Below, piece by piece: positions 1-6,900 of a DNA stretch of 9,057 nucleotides. This DNA is from Bacteroidota bacterium (lineage in GTDB: Bacteria > Bacteroidota > Bacteroidia > Flavobacteriales > Flavobacteriaceae): assembly GCA_947468985.1 (NCBI GenBank), contig CANINJ010000065.1, positions 1 to 9,057 on the forward strand. The letters are read 5' to 3'. The translations under genes were made by a program, and so were the position numbers. Under the pieces are notes generated by a model. It had not been told where the DNA came from. It was given only the letters and a program-made list of their open reading frames with translations, and did not search any database. The first letter of the stretch is position 1. The number at the start of each line of letters is the position of its first letter.

Positions 1-672
1 AATGCATTGTATCAAAAAGGGAAATATCAAGAAGCAATTACGGCTTATGAAAGCATTTTTAGAACGAAAAAGGAATCGGCAGAGTTGTATTTTAATATTG
101 GAAACTGCTATTACAAATTGAATAAAGTAGCCCCTGCAATTTACAATTATGAAAAAGCATTGTTGTTGAATCCAAACGATGCTGAAATTCAAAACAACCT
201 TAAATTTGCTCAAAAACTACAAATTGACGACATAAAAACAGTTGAAAAAGTAGGTTTCAATAAACTGATTCAAGATTTCACTAACACCTTTCATTACAAT
301 ACTTGGGGAGGAATTGCTGTTGGGTTATCATTTTTGTTTTTATTGTTTTTTATTGGCTACTATTTTTCACAAATTACGGTTTCAAAAAGATTGTTTTTCT
401 TTGGAATGTTCTTTGGAATGTTGCTGTTAATTGTGAGTGTTGCGGCTGCTATTTTTGAAAAAAATCAATACAATAACGACCAGCCAGCAATTGTATTTTC
501 TGAAGTTGTATCCGTGAAAAACGAACCCAAAAATGGAGCTACAGATGCTTTTGTAATACACGAAGGAACGAAAGTTTATGTGATTGAAAGCTTAGACAAT
601 TGGGATAAAATTCAACTGACAGACGGAAACGAAGGTTGGATTGAAAAAAGCGCAATTAAGAGATTGAAGTAA
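1..672 (+). CDS. batE: BatE-like TPR/SH3 membrane protein, 5' end outside the window
   Basis: The frame is open from base 1, so the N-terminus (signal peptide and first helices) lies upstream. The visible 223 codons begin with TPR helices (residues about 1-62, with AELYFNIGNCYYKLNK and a typical ALLLNPND turn). Two hydrophobic helices follow at about 102-122 and 130-150, then an SH3-like domain to the C-terminus (about 165-223, with a DNWDKIQL...EGWIEKSAIK core). TPR, two membrane helices and a terminal SH3 domain is the architecture of BatE, the last protein of the Bacteroides aerotolerance (Bat) operon. Family members are cell-envelope proteins thought to work with the VWA-domain proteins BatA and BatB; their biochemical role is not settled. 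The rest of the bat operon would be expected just upstream. The stop is 5 nt from the convergent stop of the CvpA-family gene. The ttg at position 7 is not the real start. Confidence 0.85.
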   Translation, partial: NALYQKGKYQEAITAYESIFRTKKESAELYFNIGNCYYKLNKVAPAIYNYEKALLLNPNDAEIQNNLKFAQKLQIDDIKTVEKVGFNKLIQDFTNTFHYNTWGGIAVGLSFLFLLFFIGYYFSQITVSKRLFFFGMFFGMLLLIVSVAAAIFEKNQYNNDQPAIVFSEVVSVKNEPKNGATDAFVIHEGTKVYVIESLDNWDKIQLTDGNEGWIEKSAIKRLK

Positions 673-677
673 GGCGT

Positions 678-1190
678 TTATTTATCAGATTTTACCTTAA
701 TTTCCTTATACCATTCTTCTACAGATGGATAAATTATGGCAGCTATTTTTTGAATTGGGTAGTAAAACAAGGATTTATCGATAGTTGCTTTCTCTGCGAA
801 AGTGTAATTCACATTTATTTTTTGGAATAAATTTAAGGAAATACTTAAGATTAAAATTGTTTTTAAAAGTCCAAAAACGCCTCCTGTTACTTTATTTACA
901 ATTCCCAAACTGGCTAAATTTGCCATCTTAGTTAGGAATTTAGCCAATAATGAAATCCCAATTACAACCAATATAAAAGTGATTATAAAAGCTACTATTT
1001 GAATGGTTTTTGGATTCCAAGAAACGTGACTTCCAACATACGTCTTCATTAAATAGGAGAATTTTATCGCCACATAAATCCCAATTAGAAGCGAAACAAA
1101 CGAAGCCAATTCTATGAAAAAACCATTCCAAATGCCACGGACAATTCCATAAATTAATAAAACCCCAAGAAAAATATCTAAATAACTCAT
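678..1190 (-). CDS. CvpA family inner-membrane protein
   Basis: This 170-residue protein has four predicted membrane helices (about 6-22, 24-45, 63-85 and 104-123) and a short soluble tail. The N-terminal DIFLGVLLIYGIVRGIWNGFF segment, with a Gly-Arg-Gly pattern between the first two helices, and the GGVFGLLKT motif before helix 4 are typical of the CvpA (colicin V production) family. Family members are inner-membrane proteins linked to envelope stress resistance in proteobacteria; no specific activity is established. The length is normal. It converges on batE with 5 nt between stops and diverges from the small gene at 1307. The ATG at 1190 is 26 nt downstream of a good -7 element, which supports this start. 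A 63-codon ORF inside it on the same strand is a frame shadow. Confidence 0.85.
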   Translation of the reverse strand: MSYLDIFLGVLLIYGIVRGIWNGFFIELASFVSLLIGIYVAIKFSYLMKTYVGSHVSWNPKTIQIVAFIITFILVVIGISLLAKFLTKMANLASLGIVNKVTGGVFGLLKTILILSISLNLFQKINVNYTFAEKATIDKSLFYYPIQKIAAIIYPSVEEWYKEIKVKSDK

Positions 1191-1215
1191 ATAAATAAAG
1201 AGAAAAGTATAAAGA

Positions 1216-1224
1216 GCAAAGATA
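1216..1224 (-). promoter_or_regulatory. Candidate -7 promoter element for the CvpA-family gene
   Basis: Read on the minus strand this is TATCTTTGC, an exact match to the Bacteroidetes sigma-ABfr -7 consensus TAnnTTTG. It lies 26 nt before the ATG at 1190. No clear -33 TTTG/TTG is present at the usual distance, so the call rests on the -7 match and its position. Confidence 0.5.
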
Positions 1225-1271
1225 AAAGAATTATGTTGGTATCTTTACCGAAATAATTTCAGATTTCAGAA

Positions 1272-1306
1272 CTCATAATTTATCACTCATAATTCATAAT
1301 TAAGAA
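1272..1306 (+). repeat. Degenerate heptanucleotide tandem repeat abutting a start codon
   Basis: Five consecutive 7-nt units run in phase up to the ATG at 1307. Units 1 and 3 are CTCATAA; units 2, 4 and 5 are variants (TTTATCA, TTCATAA, TTAAGAA). The stretch forms the whole immediate leader of the next gene and contains no Shine-Dalgarno sequence. Confidence 0.6.
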
Positions 1307-1663
1307 ATGTCAAGAGATATACAACTCAAAGAACGCTGGGAACAGCTTGTAAATATACTTTCCAATCAATTTTCACAAGGCGAAGATTTAGATTTAGATG
1401 CCATAATTTATTTAATTGGTGTTCAGGAATTGGGGAAAATTCACCAAGCCTACAAAAAAGACGAAAAACTGAACCTGATGCACATTGCAATTTGCAGATT
1501 ATTAGAGCCTTACGGGTATTATGAATTTGATTATGTAGATGTTGACGGTTGGCCACATTACAAAGTAAAAGAGGAATTACCGCCTTTAAAAGCTGGAGAA
1601 CAATCGGTTTTGATGAAAGAAGCCATTGTTAATTATTTTCTTGAAAAAGAACTTGTTGATTAA
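1307..1663 (+). CDS. Small cytosolic protein of unknown function upstream of pheS
   Basis: I do not recognise this 118-residue protein as a named family. It has no signal peptide or membrane helix. The first half looks helical (RDIQLKERWEQLVNILSNQF, then an acidic GEDLDLDAIIYLIGVQELGKIHQAY segment). A central aromatic-rich stretch, YGYYEFDYVDVDGWPHYKV (about residues 70-89), is followed by a helical C-terminus ending NYFLEKELVD. The composition is acidic and well ordered, and it reads as a real conserved gene rather than a chance ORF. It is 83 nt upstream of pheS on the same strand, but a -7 element in that gap suggests pheS also has its own promoter. The 76-codon ORF on the opposite strand is a shadow. 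Confidence 0.8.
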   Translation: MSRDIQLKERWEQLVNILSNQFSQGEDLDLDAIIYLIGVQELGKIHQAYKKDEKLNLMHIAICRLLEPYGYYEFDYVDVDGWPHYKVKEELPPLKAGEQSVLMKEAIVNYFLEKELVD

Positions 1664-1686
1664 AGTTTGTCGATTTACTTGAAAAA

Positions 1687-1717
1687 CTTATAACATACAA
1701 CCCACAACTTACAACTT
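1687..1717 (+). repeat. Heptanucleotide tandem repeat, NNACAAC type, upstream of pheS
   Basis: Three in-phase 7-nt units (ATACAAC at 1695, CCACAAC at 1702, TTACAAC at 1709) follow a related CTTATAAC. The array sits between the preceding stop and the pheS -7 element. The motif differs from the arrays before 1307 and 2851 but shares the 7-nt period. Confidence 0.55.
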
Positions 1718-1723
1718 TTTACT

Positions 1724-1732
1724 TAAATTTGC
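1724..1732 (+). promoter_or_regulatory. Candidate -7 promoter element for pheS
   Basis: TAAATTTGC is an exact TAnnTTTG match, 15-23 nt before the pheS ATG. This predicts a very short leader of roughly 10 nt. No good -33 element is seen; the region where it should lie is the heptanucleotide array. Confidence 0.5.
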
Positions 1733-1746
1733 ACTTCAATTATTGA

Positions 1747-2772
1747 ATGAAAATGACAGATAAGATAAAAGAATATATTGGCGAAGCACACGCTTTTCAA
1801 ACTCAAGACGTAGCCGAATTAGAAGCTTTTCGCATTAAATTTTTAGGAAAAAAAGGACTTTTAAACGACTTTTTTGCTGAATTTAAATTGGTGCCAAACG
1901 ACCAAAAAAAGGAGTTTGGACAAGTAATCAATTTACTGAAAACTACTGCCGAAGAAAAGATAAAAACAATCCAAGAAGCACTTGAAAGTAAAATAGAAAT
2001 CAAAGGTTTATATGGCGATTTAACGCGTCCGTCTGAGCCTTTGGTTATCGGTTCTCGTCACCCAATTTCATTGGTCAAAAACCAAATTATCGACATCTTT
2101 TCCACCATCGGTTTCAACGTTTCTGAAGGGCCAGAAATTGAAGACGATTGGCATAATTTTACCGCATTAAACTTGCCAGAATACCATCCGGCGAGAGATA
2201 TGCAGGACACTTTTTTTATACAAACCAACCCCGATATTTTACTGCGAACACACACCTCATCCGTGCAAGTTCGGTATATGGAAAACAATAAACCGCCAAT
2301 TCGTACGATTTCTCCAGGAAGAGTTTTCCGAAATGAAGCCGTTTCGTCGCGTTCTCACTGTATTTTCCACCAAGTTGAAGGCTTGTATATTGACAAAGAC
2401 GTTTCCTTTGCCGATTTAAAACAAACCTTGTTGTATTTCACCAAAGAAATGTTCGGAAAATCGAAAATTCGCTTGCGTCCGTCCTATTTTCCCTTCACAG
2501 AACCAAGTGCGGAAATTGATATTTATTGGGGATTGAAAACCGAAACCGATTACCGAATTACAAAAGGAACTGGTTGGTTAGAAATTGGAGGTTGCGGAAT
2601 GGTAGATCCAAATGTACTGAAAAATTGCGGCATCGACACCAATGAATTCAACGGTTTTGCCTTCGGAATGGGCGTTGAACGCATCGCAATGTTGCTCTAT
2701 CAAATCGGCGATATTCGTATGTTTTACGAAAATGATGTGCGATTTTTAGAACAATTCAAAGCAAGTATATAA
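1747..2772 (+). CDS. pheS: Phenylalanine--tRNA ligase alpha subunit
   Basis: PheS is the catalytic subunit of the cytosolic (alpha-beta)2 enzyme that charges tRNA-Phe with phenylalanine using ATP. At 341 residues it has the normal bacterial length. The N-terminal coiled coil (about 1-85) binds tRNA. The class II catalytic core follows: RHPISLVKNQI (104-114), EGPEIEDDWHNF...LPEYHPARDMQDTF (127-156), motif 2 around GRVFRNEAVSSRSHCIFHQVEG (191-212), the RPSYFPFTEPSAEID substrate-pocket segment (244-258) and motif 3 around FGMGVERIAML (306-316). All key segments are intact. An ATG two codons downstream (1753) would give MTDKIKEYIGEA and may be the true start. No pheT follows; the two subunit genes are often unlinked in Bacteroidetes. 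The downstream gene begins after a 78-nt gap with a strong inverted repeat. Confidence 0.97.
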   Translation: MKMTDKIKEYIGEAHAFQTQDVAELEAFRIKFLGKKGLLNDFFAEFKLVPNDQKKEFGQVINLLKTTAEEKIKTIQEALESKIEIKGLYGDLTRPSEPLVIGSRHPISLVKNQIIDIFSTIGFNVSEGPEIEDDWHNFTALNLPEYHPARDMQDTFFIQTNPDILLRTHTSSVQVRYMENNKPPIRTISPGRVFRNEAVSSRSHCIFHQVEGLYIDKDVSFADLKQTLLYFTKEMFGKSKIRLRPSYFPFTEPSAEIDIYWGLKTETDYRITKGTGWLEIGGCGMVDPNVLKNCGIDTNEFNGFAFGMGVERIAMLLYQIGDIRMFYENDVRFLEQFKASI

Positions 2773-2780
2773 AAGAAAAT

Positions 2781-2824
2781 AGATAATAGACGGATAGATG
2801 AAAGACATTATCCGTCTATTATCT
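2781..2824. repeat. Perfect 16-bp inverted repeat after pheS
   Basis: Arms 2781-2796 and 2809-2824 are perfectly complementary around a 12-nt loop (core GATAATAGACGGATA). No T-tract follows the 3' arm on either strand, so it is not a canonical intrinsic terminator. It could be a partial terminator, an mRNA-stabilising hairpin after pheS, or a dispersed palindromic element. Confidence 0.65.
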
Positions 2825-2829
2825 CTTAG

Positions 2830-2846
2830 TCTATCATCTATCATCT
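2830..2846 (+). repeat. Heptanucleotide tandem repeat, TCTATCA type, before a start codon
   Basis: Two exact TCTATCA units (2830-2836 and 2837-2843) are followed by a partial third, and degenerate copies (TCTATTA at 2815, TCTCTTA at 2822) lie just 5' and overlap the inverted-repeat arm. The array ends 4 nt before the ATG at 2851. Confidence 0.5.
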
Positions 2847-2850
2847 CAAA

Positions 2851-3258
2851 ATGAAAAAAGACATCGTAATCCCCACCGTTGAAAATGTATTCGTAGCTGC
2901 CGTTCAAGAATGGAGCGACGATTTTATGGAAAAAGTCTGGTATATCTATTTGGTAAACGATAGCGATTTTAACCTTGAGGGCGTAATGGTAGTTTCCAAA
3001 GCTTTTGGAACTATTGATGGGGAAATGAAAAAAACCTCGCTTTTGCGTCATGCTTTTGTGGAAATTCCTGCAGTTTCAGTGGTGAAAGTTGAAATGCTTG
3101 AAAAAAGTGTAACCACGCTCAACAATGAATTTATGGTTACTTTCTTTATTGGAAATACCTTATACGACAAGAAATTCATCTTTAAAGCCAATTCCATTTC
3201 AGAAAAAAATGTAGAAGAAGTGCCTATTTTATTTGTTGATGGCGTAATTGTGAGATAA
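2851..3258 (+). CDS. Small cytosolic protein of unknown function downstream of pheS
   Basis: I do not recognise this 135-residue protein as a named family. It has no signal peptide, membrane helix or cysteine pattern. Alternating hydrophobic stretches (KVWYIYLVND, EGVMVVSKAFG, AVSVVKVEMLEKSV, EFMVTFFIGN, KKFIFKAN, VPILFVDGVIV) suggest a compact beta-rich fold. The ordered composition and the start placed directly after the repeat leader argue for a real gene. It follows pheS by 78 nt on the same strand and is the last plus-strand gene before the noncoding stretch and the convergent ice-binding operon. It may be co-transcribed with pheS by read-through of the 2781-2824 hairpin. Two opposite-strand ORFs overlapping it are shadows. 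Confidence 0.8.
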   Translation: MKKDIVIPTVENVFVAAVQEWSDDFMEKVWYIYLVNDSDFNLEGVMVVSKAFGTIDGEMKKTSLLRHAFVEIPAVSVVKVEMLEKSVTTLNNEFMVTFFIGNTLYDKKFIFKANSISEKNVEEVPILFVDGVIVR

Positions 3259-3367
3259 TGTAATTTTAAAATATTAATCAATGTTGTCGGATAAATTATA
3301 TGATTTTTTCTTACGGATCTTCTTTAAATAGAAAAAATATTTTCAGTCATTATTTAGGATTAAACAC

Positions 3368-3403
3368 TGATTATTTAAAAATTCAAGGTTTTTTAAATAA
3401 TCA
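3368..3403. repeat. 14-bp AT-rich inverted repeat, possible 3' end of the plus-strand unit
   Basis: Arms 3368-3381 and 3390-3403 (TGATTATTTAAAAA and its complement) flank an 8-nt loop. It lies 110 nt after the stop at 3258. The stem is perfect but almost pure A/T and has no trailing T-run, so terminator function is only possible. Confidence 0.4.
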
Positions 3404-3531
3404 CTAATAAATTTGTGAATCTTTGGTTATAATAAGGCGGCAGACTCATTTTGGTGTTTTATTGGATAAAATGGATATTTTTTTATCTTAAAACACGTAA
3501 AAGTTTCGTCTTGTTTCTTGGGGTGTAGCAC

Positions 3532-3556
3532 AATTAATTTGTAGTTCAAATTAATT
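3532..3556. repeat. 10-bp palindrome with 5-nt spacer
   Basis: AATTAATTTG at 3532-3541 and its exact complement at 3547-3556 are separated by 5 nt. It could be an operator-like palindrome or a chance AT-rich structure; no gene start is near. Confidence 0.35.
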
Positions 3557-3630
3557 TTATTTTACCGTAATGTTTTAGAATATGACAGAAGAAAATATGT
3601 AAATCCTTTTAATATAAAAGCTTAACATAC

Positions 3631-3660
3631 AAAAAAGACTGAATTATTTCAGTCTTTTTT
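3631..3660 (-). terminator. Bidirectional intrinsic terminator of the ice-binding operon
   Basis: A perfect 13-bp stem (3631-3643 with 3648-3660, core AAGACTGAA) carries a 4-nt loop. It has six A on one side and six T on the other, so each strand ends in a U-tract. It begins 28 nt after the minus-strand stop at 3689, the expected place for the end of the two-gene operon. It would also stop any plus-strand read-through from 3258. Confidence 0.85.
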
Positions 3661-3688
3661 GTAAACCTAATTGGGATTACTCCAAAAA

Positions 3689-3931
3689 TTATCTAGATGT
3701 TAATTTAATTTTTTTTATTTGACGGTTTCTATTTATTATAAAAAAAGAATACATTACACCTATTAGAATTAGTATCCATAATTGACTATTAATTGGACTT
3801 GTCGGTGTGTCACCTCCTTCTAAATTGGAACTTCCAATATTGTTCTCATCTCCAGGACCACCTTGAGCAAAAGTGATTAAATTTAAAAACAGAAAATAGA
3901 ATACTATGACAATTTTATATATATTTTTCAT
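3689..3931 (-). CDS. Small exported single-helix protein resembling PID-CTERM proteins
   Basis: This 80-residue protein has a clear signal peptide (1-22, ending LITFAQ). A short polar Gly/Asp/Asn linker (24-45) leads to a TPTSPIN motif (42-48), a hydrophobic helix (about 51-66, LWILILIGVMYSFFII) and a basic tail (NRNRQIKKIK). Signal peptide, Pro-Ile-Asp/Asn motif, helix and basic tail matches the small flavobacterial PID-CTERM proteins, thought from their layout to be sorted by an exosortase-like enzyme; here Asn replaces the usual Asp. Family assignment is from memory of such sequences. Its ATG is 3 nt after the stop of the ice-binding gene, so the two are almost certainly one transcript. 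It may help display or anchor the large protein, which is inference. No exosortase gene is in the window. Confidence 0.75.
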   Translation of the reverse strand: MKNIYKIVIVFYFLFLNLITFAQGGPGDENNIGSSNLEGGDTPTSPINSQLWILILIGVMYSFFIINRNRQIKKIKLTSR

Positions 3932-3934
3932 AAT

Positions 3935-6900
3935 TTAGTTAATTACTTTTTTGATTATGGTATCACCATCTTGAGAGGTAACATGAAATAATACTACTTG
4001 GTTATTAAAATTTAAATTCAGGCTTGTTTTAGTATCATTAATACTAGATTTACTAAATAATAATCGACCTTGAAGATCAAATATTTTTATAGAATCCATT
4101 GTAATCTGCCCTGAGTTAATGAAGGTTGTTTGATCCTTATTGTAAATTATTATTTTTTTAGCATCTAATGTTGGATTGTTATTGCTAAGCAGGTTTTGAT
4201 AAATAATATCAAAACGATCAGAAAATGTTCCTGCAACAGAACTAAATGTATAATTACCAAGTGTCAAATTTTGAACGATATTATTGTAATTATCTCTTAA
4301 AAAAACTGCTTGTGTTTCTTCAAAAATTCCTTCTTTTTGATTTAATGAAAAAGTATACGTGTCAGCAACATTAGATTTATAATGTAACGGAATTATATCA
4401 GTAATATCAAAACTTGGTCTTGCATTTATTACAACCTCTTGTGATGCAGCTTTAGAATAAAAAGCAACTGACGATTCATTAAGATACAATCCGTCTAGCC
4501 CGTTATCGTAATTATTAGTTGCAGTTGGGATATAAGCAATTAAGTTTTGCCCCGTACTTTTATTCGCCGTGCTAGTCATTTTTAACCAATATCGATCTAC
4601 AGTTGAAGCAGTATATTTAAAGAATTGATTTACATTTCCACTTGATCGCATTGCGTTAGTAAAATTTAAGTTACTTTGCCCCACTTTAGCTTTTACTATA
4701 AAACCTTGACCTACAGAAATAAAATCGCTATCAATATAAGTAGCGTTGTTATTTGTAGTACAACCTACAGTGGTGCAAGTACTGTAAGAAACTAGATTAT
4801 TGTCTTCATTGAATTTTCTCCAAAACCACAATGTGCCTTCAATAGCATTACTGTTATTCGTTATAAAACTATCTAATGAGATTGCAGATGGATATGGATT
4901 TCCAATAGCATTAAAGCTAGTACCAGCGTTTGACATAGTAAATGGAATAGTTCCGTTTTTTGGCACGCCAGTAAAAGTCCCTGTAAATTGTTGTGGAGCA
5001 GGCGACAAACCAACATTATAAGAAATCCAATTATTAGGACTTCTAATCAAGTAACTTTTTGCTTCTTCAAAAACAGTTGTTGCTGGATCTACTGAATTAT
5101 ATTGATTATATGCTGTATTATAGGAATAAAAACGAACATTTGAAGGCGAAATATTAGATGTTTGTGGTGAGAAACTCAATAATGTTTGTGTTCCGGAAAC
5201 AGGAGATGACCACAAAGTATAATCTAATCTATACATGGGAGATGACATTCTCTTCACCGTAATGTCGCCTGTATTAACCGCGGCTGTTTGTTGTATTAAA
5301 TTGGAATTGCTATTCAAAGTAAAACTACTTCCTGCATTAACAGTTAATTTACCATAAAGCGTAACATTACTTCCCGAAGGTATATCTACAATCACGCCAT
5401 TAGAAACAGTCAAAGTACAAGCTAATATGTTGGCTGTTACTGAATAATTCCCTGTTATGAAGGCAGTAGTAATAATAGTTGGCGCTCCATTGCTCCATGA
5501 AGTACCATCCCAAGTAGTTGATGGAATTGTAACAATCGCAATAGTAGAATATTGCTCAGGAGAACTACCATCTTGAATTACTGCTCTAAAATAGGCAGTT
5601 TCGGATATATTTCCAATTAAAATACCCGTTAAAGTAGTTGAAGTACTTAAAATATCTATTGGAGAGGTAAATAGTAAATCAATAGATTTTTGCCATTTAA
5701 TCACATTTCCTGTTTGTCCAGAAATCGTTAAATCACCAGGAGTTGAATCTTTACATATAGTTTGATTTCCATTAGTTGTTCCTCCAACACTTGCCGCATT
5801 CGCCACCGTAATGGTAGATGAGATCGTAGTGCAATTTGTAGGTATTGATATATCACAAATGGAATACGTTAAAGAGTAATTTCCTGACGAAGTTCCCAGG
5901 CTAACTGTGACTGTACCATCTGAGTTTAATGTAAGTTGTGAACTAATAGAAACTACGGATAAAATAACGTTGGTTGTTGTAGCTGCAACACCGTTAAAGG
6001 TATCATTGGCTAACACCGAAGTAGTACTTGCACCTCCTGCTACAGTTAAATTATCTGCTACTGCAACTATAACTGCATCGTTTAAACTTCTAGAAGTTAC
6101 ACATTCTGGATTATTATAAATTACAGCTGTATTAGTATTAACTGCTCCTAGTGTAGAAAGTTGTCTTCCTGCCATAAATACGCTGCCTCCTGAGTTACAA
6201 GCTCCACCATGAGAAATAAATGTTCCTTGTAATTCAGAAGCAGCACCTATATTAAGAGCGCCAGTCGCAACTCCAGCTCCTCCAAGCCAAAAAACATTAC
6301 ATCGACGCGCACCATTAGTTAAAATGATTTTTGATGCTGCCGCTATATTAAAGGCGCCAGCAAATCTAAAAACAAATATTGCATTGGGATTATTGGCAGC
6401 ATCAAGAATAATAACGCCGCCTAGAGCCCCAGCTGTCGGTATATGGTACACCCCAGGAGCAAGCGTTTCGTTTAGAAAAGACGCTGTATGTGTTGCTGAA
6501 GGGGTCATAGCCATAAGGGCGATATAAGCAGTATCTAAATCTGCAGCCGCTTGAGCTGTTAGCGTATTTGCAATCTGTTGAGTTCCGATATGAGTTCCAT
6601 CTGTGTAACCAGTTATGGTTCCCGCGTTGGTACCAATAATTCCGTTAATTCCAGATATACCCGTATTCCCTATGCTGCCGGCACTAGCAAATAGAGCAAA
6701 GCCTGAAAGAACTCCTAAAATATCAACAGCGGGAGCTGGAGCGCAACTACTTTCGCAGAAAATTGGAATGGTACAAGGCAAAGGCGGAATAGTGGCACTA
6801 GAACCAACTCCCATAGTTAGTGCGCCAGCTAAGGAAAGCATTCTTCCTTCAAGAATAACATTTTCGCCAAGACCTACAGCACCTGCTTTTGAAAATAGAG

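Larger units (their letters stand above)
3259..3630. other. AT-rich noncoding stretch between convergent units
   Basis: No ORF of credible length exists on either strand; the best are under about 20 codons. It holds two perfect palindromes (3368-3403 and 3532-3556) and one isolated TAAATTTG match (3408-3415, plus strand) with no partner -33 element and no gene behind it. No tRNA- or rRNA-like sequence is seen. It marks the left edge of the region around the ice-binding operon. Confidence 0.6.

Noticed and set aside
940..1131. 63-codon minus-strand ORF
   Set aside because: It lies wholly within the CvpA-family gene in another frame of the same strand, and its translation has no recognisable features.
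2746..3281. Minus-strand ORFs of 101 and 77 codons over the 2851 gene
   Set aside because: They are complementary to a convincing plus-strand gene and overlap its ends, with no supporting motifs.
3408..3415. Plus-strand TAAATTTG promoter-like match
   Set aside because: It has no -33 element at the right distance and no gene downstream; such 8-mers are frequent in AT-rich DNA. It is mentioned only under the small-RNA possibility.
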